This document shows, in pieces, positions 46,843 through 56,515 of a stretch of DNA of 64,000 bases. The notes beneath the pieces are model-generated. The model saw only the letters and a list, made by a program, of their open reading frames with translations. It searched no databases and had not been told where the DNA came from. The translations under genes and the position numbers were made by a program. Every line of letters starts with the position of its first letter. The stretch's first letter is position 1. Source of the stretch: Streptomyces sp. NBC_00273 (lineage in GTDB: Bacteria > Actinomycetota > Actinomycetes > Streptomycetales > Streptomycetaceae); assembly GCF_036178145.1 (NCBI RefSeq), contig NZ_CP108067.1:2604001-2668000 (forward strand), written 5' to 3'.

Positions 46843-47927
46843 CGGGCGCTCCCGAGGGCGGTCAGCGGGTCGACGGCGGTGATCCGCCGGATGGACAGCG
46901 CGGCGCCCAGTGCGCCGAGCAGGATCATGATCACGGCGGGGACGAGCACGGTGGCGGCGTCCAGGACGAAGGGCACGGGGCCGCCGCTGATCAGCGCGCC
47001 GAAGCCGGCGGCGAGCGCGGTGCCCAGCCCGGTACCGATGGCGAGCATCACGACGGCCTGGCCGAGGGCGTCCTTCAGGAGGTACGGGGTGGAGGCACCC
47101 AGTGCCTTCAGGACGGCGATGTCCCCGCTGCGCTGGATCGTCCACACCGTGAAGAAGGCGCCTATCACCAGGGCCGAGATGACGAAGAGGAAGCCGCGCA
47201 TCAGCTGGAGCGAGCCGTTCTCCGCCTGGTACGAGCCGATGGCGCCCAGGGCCTCGTCCACGGTCTGCGCCTTGGTCGCGGCGGCCTGATCCGCCGCGCC
47301 GAGGTCCACCCCGCCGCCCCCGGAGACGGCGACGACGGTGGCGAGGGTGTCGATGGAGGTGCCGGGGTTGCCGACGCGCTGCCAGTCATTGAGGTCCATC
47401 CAGACGACCGGGGTGTGGCTGTAGGCGGCGGTCCCGGACACGCCCGCCACGGTCAGTTCCAGCGGGCCGATCTTGAGCTTGGCCCCGGCGGTCAGGCCGC
47501 CCAGCTCCTTCGCGGCCTTCTCGGTCAGGACCACCTGGCCCTGGGTGAGGCCGGCGTTGCGCGGTGCGAGCCCCCCGGCGGAGTCCACCCCGAAGACCGA
47601 GACCGCGGCGGTGCGCTCACCCGAGACGGCGTTGGTGGTGCGGATGCCGAGCGGCTCCGCCGCCTTCACCCCGGGCTGCTGGCGCCAGGCCGACCAGGCG
47701 GACTCGGGCACCTGGGAGTTGGTGAAGGACACCTTCTGGTCCCCGGTGGGCGCGGCGAAGGCCAGGTGCGTGGCGGGCAGACCCGTGATGGCCGAGATGT
47801 TCTCCCGGGCCAGTCCGGAGGTGAGCCCGGACAGCAGGCCCACCAGCAGCGTGATGAGCAGCACGACCGAGCCCATGAGGGCGAAGCGGCCCTTGGCGAA
47901 CCGTAGATCTCTCCATGCGACGAACAT
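46839..47927 (-). CDS. FtsX-like ABC exporter permease
   Basis: A 362-residue permease with one N-terminal membrane helix (residues ~16-38), a large extracytoplasmic MacB-PCD-like domain, and three C-terminal helices of the FtsX type (LFVISALVIGAFFTVWTIQ; AIGTGLGTALAAGFGALI; VIMILLGALGAALSI). The start MFVAWRDLRFAKGRF at 47927 has GGTGGGG just upstream; an in-frame start at 47972 is less likely. It is coupled to the ATPase by a 4-bp overlap. Confidence 0.88.
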   Translation of the reverse strand: MFVAWRDLRFAKGRFALMGSVVLLITLLVGLLSGLTSGLARENISAITGLPATHLAFAAPTGDQKVSFTNSQVPESAWSAWRQQPGVKAAEPLGIRTTNAVSGERTAAVSVFGVDSAGGLAPRNAGLTQGQVVLTEKAAKELGGLTAGAKLKIGPLELTVAGVSGTAAYSHTPVVWMDLNDWQRVGNPGTSIDTLATVVAVSGGGGVDLGAADQAAATKAQTVDEALGAIGSYQAENGSLQLMRGFLFVISALVIGAFFTVWTIQRSGDIAVLKALGASTPYLLKDALGQAVVMLAIGTGLGTALAAGFGALISGGPVPFVLDAATVLVPAVIMILLGALGAALSIRRITAVDPLTALGSAR

Positions 47928-48061
47928 GTTCCCCACCTTGGTCTTCCGCGTGGACACAAGGCATCGCGCCACAGTAGTGATCCTCGTATCGAAGGGTGCG
48001 CCGGGACATCAAACTTTCGGTTGACCGGGTCCGGTCCGCCCCCACTTACGCTGGTCCGGAC

Positions 48062-49321
48062 ATGACTGCTCCCGTTTCCTCCGTCCTCCCCGCCACGCGT
48101 GCCCTGACGCCCGTGTCCAAGGTGCTGCGGCTGTGCCTGCACGCGCTGCTCTTCGGCCTGCTCGCGCTCGCCGCCGGGCGGGCCGTCACCGATTCCGCGC
48201 CCCGGGCCGGGTGGGTGATCGCCGCCTGCGCGCTGCTCGCCGTCGTCTACGCGGGCGGCGTACGGGCCCCCGCGGTGCACAGCTCGCCGCGCGCCGGGGC
48301 GCTGTGGCTGGCCGGGCTCGGCGCGGCCTGGGCGGCGCTGCTCGTGGTCTGCCCCGACGGGCTGTGGATCGCCTTCCCGCTGTACTTCCTGGAGCTGCAC
48401 CTGCTGCGGCTGCGCTGGGGGGTCACGGCCGTCGCGGTGACCGCCTGCGCGGCGATCGCCGGTTTCCTCGCGCACAGCAGCGCGGTGACCCCCGGGGCCT
48501 TCCTCGGGCCGTTGCTGGGCGGGGCGGTGGCAGTGGCGACCGTACTGGGCTACCAGGCGCTGTACCGCGAGAGCGAGCGCCGCCGGGAGCTGATCGAGGA
48601 ACTGATCACCACCCGGGCCGAGCTGGCCGCGGCCGAGCGGGGGGCGGGGATCATGGCCGAGCGGGAGCGCCTCGCCCGGGAGATCCACGACACCCTCGCC
48701 CAGGGGCTGTCCTCCATCCAGCTGCTGCTGCGGGCCGCCGAGCGGGCGCTGCCCGAGGGGGCCCCGGCCCGGCCGCACATCGCCCGGGCCCGGGAGGCGG
48801 CCCAGGAGAACCTCGCCGAGGCGCGTCGCTTCGTACGGGCCCTCACCCCGCCGGACCTGGAGCACGGGTCGCTCGCCGCCGCACTGGAGCGGCTGTGCGC
48901 GGGAGTCCCGGGGCCGCGCGTGCGGTTCTCGCTGAGCGGCAGCCCACGGGTGCTGCCCACCCCGTACGAGGTGGCCCTGTTGCGGATCGCCCAGTCGGCG
49001 CTGGCCAATGTGGTGCGGCACGCGCGGGCCGGGCGCGCCGAGATCACCCTGACGTTCATGGACGCCTCGGTCACCCTGGACGTCGTCGACGACGGACACG
49101 GCTTCGATCCCTCGTCGGTCGCCTCCGGCTCGGGCGACGGCGGCTTCGGGCTGCCCGCCATGCGCTCGCGCGCCGAGACCCTGGGCGGGCTGTTCACCGT
49201 GGAGTCCGACCCCGGGCAGGGCACCGCCGTGGCCGTCACCCTGCCGCTGCCCCTCGAGAACCTCGAACGCGTCGAAGGCACGGCGCGCGCGGAACGTCCG
49301 GACGTCGTGGAGGCCCTGTGA
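48062..49321 (+). CDS. NarL-partner sensor histidine kinase
   Basis: A 419-residue kinase with about five closely spaced membrane helices in the first 170 residues and almost no extracellular loop, a layout used for sensing within the membrane. A HisKA_3 domain follows with phospho-His in LAREIHDTLAQGLSSIQ (~residue 215), then HATPase_c with DDGHGFD and GFGLPAMRSRAE. The GTGA overlap with the response regulator gene shows coupling. It is divergent from the ABC exporter, suggesting control of that pump, as in membrane-stress modules. Confidence 0.9.
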   Translation: MTAPVSSVLPATRALTPVSKVLRLCLHALLFGLLALAAGRAVTDSAPRAGWVIAACALLAVVYAGGVRAPAVHSSPRAGALWLAGLGAAWAALLVVCPDGLWIAFPLYFLELHLLRLRWGVTAVAVTACAAIAGFLAHSSAVTPGAFLGPLLGGAVAVATVLGYQALYRESERRRELIEELITTRAELAAAERGAGIMAERERLAREIHDTLAQGLSSIQLLLRAAERALPEGAPARPHIARAREAAQENLAEARRFVRALTPPDLEHGSLAAALERLCAGVPGPRVRFSLSGSPRVLPTPYEVALLRIAQSALANVVRHARAGRAEITLTFMDASVTLDVVDDGHGFDPSSVASGSGDGGFGLPAMRSRAETLGGLFTVESDPGQGTAVAVTLPLPLENLERVEGTARAERPDVVEAL

Positions 49322-49953
49322 CCATCCGTCTCCTGCTCGCCGACGACCACCCCGTGGTCCGGGCCGGGCTGCGCGCGGTGCTGGACACCGAACCGGACTT
49401 CGCGGTGGTGGCCGAGGCGGCGACGGCGGAGCGGGCGGTGGAACTGGCCGCCCGTGAACCGGTGGACGTGGTGCTGATGGACCTCCAGTTCGGTCCCGGT
49501 CCCGGGATGCACGGCTCCGAGGCGACGGCCCTGATCACCGCCCGCCCCGGCGCGCCCCGGGTGCTGGTGCTGACCACGTACGACACCGACGCGGACATCC
49601 TGGCGGCGGTGGAGGCGGGCGCCTCGGGCTACCTGCTCAAGGACGCCCCGCCGGAGGAGCTCGCGGCGGCCGTCCGGACGGCCGCGGCGGGCCAGTCGGC
49701 GCTGGCCCCGGCGGTGGCACTGCGCCTGATGGACCGGATGCGGACCCCGGCGGAGGCGCTGACGAAGCGGGAGCTGGAGGTGCTGCAACTGGTCGCGGAC
49801 GGCCTGTCGAACCAGCAGATCTCCAAGAAGCTCTTCCTCAGCCAGGCCACGGTCAAGTCCCACCTGGTGCACGTCTACGCCAAGCTCGGCGTCGACTCCC
49901 GCACCTCGGCGGTCGCAGCAGCCGCCACCCGCCGCCTGATCCGCACCCCGTAG
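49318..49953 (+). CDS. NarL/LuxR-family response regulator
   Basis: A 211-residue regulator from a GTG overlapping the kinase stop. The receiver has the acidic pair in LLADDHPVV, the phospho-acceptor Asp in VVLMDLQFG (~residue 59), Thr in VLTTYDTD and Lys in YLLKDAP. A LuxR-type helix-turn-helix is at residues ~142-200 (LTKRELEVLQLVADGLSNQQ, then SQATVKSHLVHVYAKLGV). The target is probably the divergent ABC exporter operon, on position alone. Confidence 0.92.
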   Translation: MTIRLLLADDHPVVRAGLRAVLDTEPDFAVVAEAATAERAVELAAREPVDVVLMDLQFGPGPGMHGSEATALITARPGAPRVLVLTTYDTDADILAAVEAGASGYLLKDAPPEELAAAVRTAAAGQSALAPAVALRLMDRMRTPAEALTKRELEVLQLVADGLSNQQISKKLFLSQATVKSHLVHVYAKLGVDSRTSAVAAAATRRLIRTP

Positions 49954-50062
49954 GGGGCTGGCCCCAGGGCGGACGGGCGGGGCTGCAGGCGGGTGCGGCG
50001 CGCGCTCCGACGGGAGCATCGGGGGTGCCGAATCGAATCCCCGGAGCGAGAGCGAGCCCACG

Positions 50063-50536
50063 ATGCCTGCCGCCTTCATCCCCGCGCGCCGTACGGCGCG
50101 GCGCCACGACCCCGGCCCGCCGCCCGCCGCCGTCCGGGCCGCCTTCGCGCTCTGGGTCACCGCCGTGGCCGCGGGCGCCTTCGAGACCGCGCTGATGGTG
50201 GGCCGGGCTCCGGCCGACGGGCTCGGCGCGGGTCTGGCGGTGCGGCTGGCCGTGTTCACCGCCGCCGTACTGGTCGCCTTGCGCATGCGCCGCGGCGCCG
50301 GCTGGGCCCGGATCACCCTGGCGATCGGCCTCGGGGTCCTCGGCACCGCCTCGCTGGTGGTCGAACCGCTGGGGTACCTCGTGGACGGCGGGTCGCTCGC
50401 CGACGCGCTGGCTCGTGCGGACGCGTTGGAGTGGGTCTTCGGCGTCAGCAGGACGATCCATCTGGCGGCCGTGCTGACGGCGGTGGTGCTGATGTTCCGC
50501 CCGGCGGCGAACCGGTACTTCCGCCCGTCCGCGTAG
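50063..50536 (+). CDS. Small four-helix membrane protein, unknown
   Basis: A 157-residue membrane protein. After a basic N-terminus (~residues 1-25) come four hydrophobic segments (FALWVTAVAAGAFETALMV; VRLAVFTAAVLVALRM; ITLAIGLGVLGTASLVV; IHLAAVLTAVVLMF) with Arg-rich cytoplasmic loops. I recognise no specific family. It is a single gene between the response regulator and a tandem repeat. Confidence 0.7.
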   Translation: MPAAFIPARRTARRHDPGPPPAAVRAAFALWVTAVAAGAFETALMVGRAPADGLGAGLAVRLAVFTAAVLVALRMRRGAGWARITLAIGLGVLGTASLVVEPLGYLVDGGSLADALARADALEWVFGVSRTIHLAAVLTAVVLMFRPAANRYFRPSA

Positions 50537-50544
50537 GGCCGGGT

Positions 50545-50620
50545 CCGGGTGGGGCCGGTTCCGGGTGGGGCCGGTTCCGGGTGGGGCCGGTTCCGGGTGG
50601 GGCCGGTTCCGGGTGGGGCC
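50545..50620. repeat. 16-bp tandem repeat, 4.75 copies
   Basis: The unit CCGGGTGGGGCCGGTT is repeated exactly at 50545, 50561, 50577 and 50593, with a 12-bp partial copy at 50609. It lies in the 103-bp gap between two convergent genes. The 16-bp period is not a multiple of three, which argues against coding. Confidence 0.9.
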
Positions 50621-50639
50621 CGGCCCCCACGGGACTCCC

Positions 50640-52127
50640 CTACGCCACCCAGTGCGGCCGCTCCACCGCCGGAGGGAGCGGCACCCCGTCGTGGAAGGCG
50701 CTCGCGAGGCGGCGGACGCCCTCGTCCAGGCGGTCCGCCGGGAGCGTGTACGGGATCCGGAGCCGGTGCTCGAAGGTGCCCGGGTCCACCCCGAAGCGCG
50801 CGCCGCGGCCGATGTGGACTCCGGCCGCGGCGGCCCGCTCGGCCAGGGCGGAGCTGACCGGCTCGCCCAGGTCGACCCAGAGGGAGAGTCCGCCCGGCGG
50901 GACCTGCCAGGACCATTCCGGGGTGTACCGCTGGAGCGAAGCCACCAGGGCCTCGCGCTGGCTCCTCAGGTGCGCGAGGCGTGCGGGCAGTTCCCGTTCC
51001 ATGCCGTCCAGCAGCGGGAGCGCGACCAGCTGGTCGAGCACCGAGCCGGTCATGTCGGCGGAGACCCGCACGGCCGTCAGCTCCGTGATCATCTTCGCGG
51101 TGGCCCGGATCCACCCCACCCGCAGCCCGCCCCAGTGCGTCTTGCTCAGCGAGCCGATGGTGATCACGTGGTCCGCGCCCCCGCGCGGGGCGAGGGAGGC
51201 CAGCGGCGCGGGCGCGGGCACGTCGAGCGCGATGTCGGCGATCGTCTCGTCGACGACCAGCCAGGTGCCGGTGGCACGGGTCGCCGCGAGCAGGCGCAGG
51301 CGCTGCTCCGGCGGCATCAGCGCGCCCGTCGGGTTGTGGAAGTCGGGGATCACGTACGCCAGCCTGGGCACGGTCTGGCGCAGCGTGGACTCGGCGATCT
51401 CCATGTCCCAGCCCGCGTCGGAGACGGCGATGGATCCGGTGCGCAGTCGCGCGTGGCGCAGGGCGTCGAGGGCGTTGGCGTAGGTCGGGTTCTCCGTCAC
51501 GACGCGGTCCCCGGCCCGGCAGAGCAGGCTGACGACCAGCGAGAAGGCCTGCTGGGCCCCGGCCGTCACCAGGATCTGCTCGGGGCGCGTGGGGAGCCCG
51601 CGCCGGGTGAACCGGTCGGCGACGGCGCTGCGGAGGTCGGGCAGGCCGAAGGGGTGGTAGCCGGGGCTGCGGGCGAACCGGGGCAGCAGGAGCGCCGCCC
51701 GGGCGAAGGCGTCGGTGAGGCCGCCCTCCGGTGCACCCATGGCGGCGATGGCGAGGTCGACGCCGGGGTCGCCGTCGGCGCTGTAGCCGCCGGCGCCGAG
51801 GAGGGCGTGGGCTCCGACCGGGCGGTGGCCGTCGGGCAGCTCGGTCCAGGTGCCGGAGCCGCGCCGGCTGCGGACGTAGCCGCTCTCGCGGAGCAGGTCG
51901 TAGGCGCCGGTGACGGTGGCCCGGCTGGCGCCGACCGCCTCGGCGAGTTCGCGTTCGGCGGGCAGCCGGACGTGCAGGGCGATGCGCCCGTCGAGGATCA
52001 GCGTGCGGACGGCGTCGGCGAGCGCCCGGTAGCCGGGGCGGGCCAGGACGTCGGCGGGCAGCAGGGCCGCGAGCTGACGGCTGCCGATGGTTCTGTCCGC
52101 TGTCTGGACCACTCGCCCGATTGCCAT
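50640..52127 (-). CDS. MocR-type GntR regulator with aminotransferase-like domain
   Basis: A 495-residue protein. The N-terminal GntR winged helix is at residues ~28-95 (LILDGRIALHVRLPAERELA, RATVTGAYDLLRESGYV). A fold-type I aminotransferase domain follows with ENPTYANALDALR, PDFHNPTGALM and the PLP lysine in ITIGSLSKTHWGGLRVGW. MocR proteins sense PLP-linked metabolites and regulate divergent genes. The start at 52127 has GGGGGAGG upstream. The adjacent 75-bp spacer carries four ATTGGC/GCCAAT hexamers. Confidence 0.88.
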   Translation of the reverse strand: MAIGRVVQTADRTIGSRQLAALLPADVLARPGYRALADAVRTLILDGRIALHVRLPAERELAEAVGASRATVTGAYDLLRESGYVRSRRGSGTWTELPDGHRPVGAHALLGAGGYSADGDPGVDLAIAAMGAPEGGLTDAFARAALLLPRFARSPGYHPFGLPDLRSAVADRFTRRGLPTRPEQILVTAGAQQAFSLVVSLLCRAGDRVVTENPTYANALDALRHARLRTGSIAVSDAGWDMEIAESTLRQTVPRLAYVIPDFHNPTGALMPPEQRLRLLAATRATGTWLVVDETIADIALDVPAPAPLASLAPRGGADHVITIGSLSKTHWGGLRVGWIRATAKMITELTAVRVSADMTGSVLDQLVALPLLDGMERELPARLAHLRSQREALVASLQRYTPEWSWQVPPGGLSLWVDLGEPVSSALAERAAAAGVHIGRGARFGVDPGTFEHRLRIPYTLPADRLDEGVRRLASAFHDGVPLPPAVERPHWVA

Positions 52128-52140
52128 GCCAACCTCCCCC

Positions 52141-52201
52141 GATTGGCTCTGACGGCCAGGCCAATCGAGGACCAGACTCGCTGCATTGGCCCTCGATTGG
52201 C
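52141..52201. promoter_or_regulatory. MocR operator: four ATTGGC/GCCAAT hexamers
   Basis: ATTGGC at 52142, 52185 and 52196 and GCCAAT at 52160. Within this, CCAATCGAGG (52161-52170) and CCTCGATTGG (52191-52200) form a perfect 10-bp inverted repeat, 30 bp start to start. It lies between the MocR gene and a small divergent ORF whose ribosome site (AAGGAG) directly abuts the last hexamer. Confidence 0.7.
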
Positions 52202-52215
52202 AAGGAGATCCCGAG

Positions 52216-52404
52216 ATGCTGACCGACCGTGACGAGCGGTTCCTGCTGGCCGCCGCCGAGAACCGGATCGCCCGTCCGCTGCGCATCGGGGCCGCGCTGG
52301 CCTCCGTACGGCGCGCCCTGGCACGGCGGTCGCCGGATGGCGGGCAGCAGCGAGAATCGGTGGCATGCCAGCCAACGACCGCACACCGTCCGATCCACCC
52401 CTGA
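52216..52404 (+). CDS. Small ORF divergent from the MocR gene
   Basis: A 62-codon ORF (MLTDRDERFLLAAAENRIARP...) with a textbook ribosome site AAGGAG eight bases upstream. The first ~42 codons show strong third-position GC; the last ~20 do not, and they overlap the start of the nucleotidyltransferase gene at 52365. I know no family. It could be a genuine small protein controlled by MocR or the truncated head of a lost target gene. Confidence 0.45.
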   Translation: MLTDRDERFLLAAAENRIARPLRIGAALASVRRALARRSPDGGQQRESVACQPTTAHRPIHP

Positions 52405-53000
52405 TCGCGACTCCTCCCCCGATCGCGGGCCTGCTCCTGGCCGCCGGCGGCGGCCGCCGGCTCGGCGGCCGGCCCAAGGCCCTGCTCCCCTACCGCGGGC
52501 GCCCGCTGGTCGAGAACGCCGTACGGGTCCTGCGCGAGGCGGGTTGCGGCCCGGTGCACGTGGTGCTCGGCGCCTCGGCGGCCGAGGTGCGAGAGCGCGC
52601 GGACCTGGCCGGCTGCGTGGTCGTGGACAACCCGGACTGGGCGCAGGGGATGGGCTCCTCGCTGCGGGTCGGCCTCGGCTCCCTCGCCGGTACGGGCGCC
52701 CGCGCGGCCCTGGTCTCGCTGGTGGACCAGCCGGGCATCGGCCCGGCGGCGGTGGCCCGGGTCCTGGCGGCGTACCGCTCCCCCACGAGCCTGGTGGCGG
52801 CCGCGTACGACGGGGAGCGCGGCCATCCCGTCCTGTTCGGCGCGGCCCGCTGGGCCGACATCGCCGCGACGGCGACCGGCGACAAGGGCGCGCGGGTGCA
52901 TCTTGCGCGACATGCGGAGGAGCTCATTCTGGTGGAGTGTGCGGACGTCGCGGAGGCCTTCGACATCGACACGCCGCCCGACCTGGCACGACTCCTCTGA
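52365..53000 (+). CDS. MocA/MobA-like nucleotidyltransferase
   Basis: A 211-residue NTP-transferase-fold protein with the nucleotide loop LAAGGGRRLGGRPKALLPYRGRP, DNPDWAQGMGSSLRVGL, LVSLVDQPGIGPAAV (metal Asp) and GERGHPVLFGAARW. These match molybdenum-cofactor cytidylyltransferases (MocA), which make the cytidylated cofactor for xanthine dehydrogenase-type enzymes. No molybdoenzyme is in the window, but the surrounding purine catabolism makes xanthine dehydrogenase an obvious client; this is inference. Confidence 0.82.
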   Translation: MPANDRTPSDPPLIATPPPIAGLLLAAGGGRRLGGRPKALLPYRGRPLVENAVRVLREAGCGPVHVVLGASAAEVRERADLAGCVVVDNPDWAQGMGSSLRVGLGSLAGTGARAALVSLVDQPGIGPAAVARVLAAYRSPTSLVAAAYDGERGHPVLFGAARWADIAATATGDKGARVHLARHAEELILVECADVAEAFDIDTPPDLARLL

Positions 53001-53070
53001 GCACGGCGTGACCGCCTTGGCACTGAGGGCCACCGGGAAGCGGAATCTGTCGACTCGGAGAATCTCGACA

Positions 53071-53110
53071 TCAACAAACCATTGAACTTCCACCATGAGG
53101 AAATTACTAT
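53071..53110 (+). promoter_or_regulatory. Malate synthase promoter with ureide operators A and B
   Basis: The class A palindrome TCAAC-AAACC-ATTGA (53071-53085, one mismatch) overlaps the -35 TTGAAC (53082-53087). The class B palindrome TTCCA-CCATG-AGGAA (53088-53102) fills the 17-bp spacer before the -10 TACTAT (53105-53110). The arrangement suits repression by the AllR-like protein and gives a leader of ~135 nt. Confidence 0.6.
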
Positions 53111-53252
53111 CCACTGGTCAGAAGCGCCCTGAACCCCCAGACGGCGCCCGCGACCGTATTGCGGAACTCTCCACACCCGACGGCACTGCGTGCCGTCTCG
53201 CGCGAGCATTCCCCCGCGGCCGCCAGGCACCGCCGCTGAAGGAGTGACAGAT

Positions 53253-54872
<1,620 letters not shown>

Positions 54873-54913
54873 TACCCGGATTCGACCGAAACGCACAGCG
54901 GTCGAAGCCTGTC

Positions 54914-54952
54914 GGCTCCGCCCCCGCCGCCTCACGGCGCGGGGGCGGAGCC
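54914..54952 (+). terminator. Terminator after malate synthase
   Basis: A strong hairpin: GGCTCCGCCCCCGC (from 54914) pairs with GCGGGGGCGGAGCC (to 54952) and is followed by GTTTGCGTT. It starts 41 bp after the stop codon. Confidence 0.85.
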
Positions 54953-55001
54953 GTTTGCGTTCCACAACAGGAGGAACCGGCTCCCGAACGACCGGTCGGT
55001 C

Positions 55002-55055
55002 GTTACCCGTTCGTAACGTGACTGTACCTAGCGGTAACAAGTGGGCCCGTGTCAC
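55002..55055. promoter_or_regulatory. Second GTNAC array (MtrA/GlnR-box-like) before the SGNH esterase
   Basis: GTTAC 55002, GTAAC 55013, GTGAC 55018, GTACC 55024, GTAAC 55034 and GTCAC 55051; the main members are spaced 10-11 bp. It lies 95-148 bp upstream of the esterase start and mirrors the array at 14823-14887, which also precedes a secreted hydrolase. Confidence 0.5.
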
Positions 55056-55149
55056 CTTTCCGATGCCACCGGCCGGCGGTACCCCCACTTCCCAGCCACG
55101 CGACACAGTCGTCGCCGACTTCGGCGTGGCCGAACGCAGGAGTTCCGCC

Positions 55150-56340
55150 GTGATCGGATTCCGCAACGTCAGCAAGGACCGTGACCGCAGTCGGGTGCGA
55201 CGGCTGGCCGGGGCCGCAATGGCCGTGCCGCTCGCCGCCAGCGCACTGCTGGCCGGCGGAGCGGGAACCTCCGCCGCCAGCCCGGTATCCGGACCCACCG
55301 CCGTGGTGTCCATGGGCGACAGCTACATCTCCGGCGAGGCCGGGCGCTGGAAGGGCAACAGCCTGACCAACAGCGGCAGCCGGAACGGGACCGACCGGGG
55401 CTGGGTCAGCGGCAGCACCTACGACCCCGCCAAGGTCTACGGGACCACCGTCGGCGGATGCCACCGCTCCGACTCCGCCGAGGTGCGCAGCGCCGGGGCG
55501 ATCGCCGACGTCGCCGTCAACCTCGCCTGTTCCGGGGCGGTTTCGGACAACGTGTTCCGCGCCTCCAACGGCGGCGTCGCCTACAAGGGCGAGGCCCCGC
55601 AGGCGGATCAGCTCGCCGCGGTGGCCACGAGCCACAACGTCAAGGTCATCGCCCTGTCCATCGGCGGCAACGACCTCGGCTTCGCCGACATCATCACCGA
55701 CTGCGCGCTCGACTTCGTCCTCTGGAACTCGTACTGCTACGACGACCAGCAGTCCGGCGTCGACCAGAAGATCGACGCGGTCATGGGCAAGGTCGGCAAG
55801 TCCGTGGACGAGATCCGGGCCGTGATGCGCGCGGCCGGGTACGCCGACTCCTCGTACCGGATCGTGCTGCAGTCCTACCCGTCGCCGATCCCGCGCGGCG
55901 CGGAGAACCGGTACACGCAGAGCGACTGGAGCCGGCTCAACACCGGCGGCTGCCCCTTCTGGAACCGGGACTCGGACTGGGCGCGGGACTCGCTCGTGCC
56001 GCAGATAGCGAACCGGATCAAGGGCGTCGCGGCGGCCAAGGGCGTGCAGTTCCTGGACCTGCGGGACATGATGCAGGGCCGCGAGGTGTGCGCGAAGGCG
56101 AGCAAGCAGGTGACCTCCACCGTGCCGGCCTCGGCGAAGACGAGCGAGTGGGCGCGCTGGATCGACCAGAACGAGACGCAGGGGCTGATCCAGGAGTCCA
56201 TGCACCCGAACTACTTCGGCCAGCTGGCCGCCGGGCGCTGCCTGGCCCTGGTCGTCGCCCAGCCCGCGAGCTCCGGCTTCAGCTGCAAGAACACCGCGGG
56301 CGGGGACCAGACGGGCATGTTCTTGACCCCGGCTTCCTGA
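55150..56340 (+). CDS. Secreted SGNH/GDSL-family esterase
   Basis: A 396-residue exported hydrolase. The GTG at 55150 has AGGAG about seven bases upstream, and a Sec signal (LAGAAMAVPLAASALLAGGAG) follows. The SGNH blocks are SMGDSYISGEAG (nucleophile Ser, ~residue 58), the Gly oxyanion region, IGGNDLGF (block III Asn) and SMHPNYFGQ (His; no obvious block-V Asp two residues before). Several Cys residues suggest disulfides. It probably cleaves lipids or acetylated glycans outside the cell. Confidence 0.9.
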   Translation: MIGFRNVSKDRDRSRVRRLAGAAMAVPLAASALLAGGAGTSAASPVSGPTAVVSMGDSYISGEAGRWKGNSLTNSGSRNGTDRGWVSGSTYDPAKVYGTTVGGCHRSDSAEVRSAGAIADVAVNLACSGAVSDNVFRASNGGVAYKGEAPQADQLAAVATSHNVKVIALSIGGNDLGFADIITDCALDFVLWNSYCYDDQQSGVDQKIDAVMGKVGKSVDEIRAVMRAAGYADSSYRIVLQSYPSPIPRGAENRYTQSDWSRLNTGGCPFWNRDSDWARDSLVPQIANRIKGVAAAKGVQFLDLRDMMQGREVCAKASKQVTSTVPASAKTSEWARWIDQNETQGLIQESMHPNYFGQLAAGRCLALVVAQPASSGFSCKNTAGGDQTGMFLTPAS

Positions 56341-56354
56341 GGGGCCCGGCCGTC

Positions 56355-56390
56355 GGGGCTGCACCGGGCGACGCGACCCGGTGCAGCCCC
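56355..56390 (+). terminator. Terminator after the SGNH esterase
   Basis: A 14-bp perfect stem GGGGCTGCACCGGG (56355-56368) / CCCGGTGCAGCCCC (56377-56390) with an 8-base loop lies 14 bp past the stop. Confidence 0.85.
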
Positions 56391-56515
56391 GCGGGGCCCG
56401 TTCGGGTCAGTGGGACTGCGCGAAGGGCCCGTCGGCCCGAGTCTGGGAGTGACGGACAGGGCGACGGACCGCGGGCCCGACGCGGCGCGCCGGATCCGGA
56501 AGGAGCGTGATCGGC

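Noticed and set aside
50545..50620. Considered as a CRISPR array
   Set aside because: Units are contiguous with no spacers, only 16 bp long, and there are no cas genes in the window.
48550..52398. A 1282-codon minus-strand frame spanning several genes
   Set aside because: It runs antisense to the kinase, regulator and membrane protein genes and out of frame through the MocR gene, all of which have clear family motifs; no coherent protein family appears in it.
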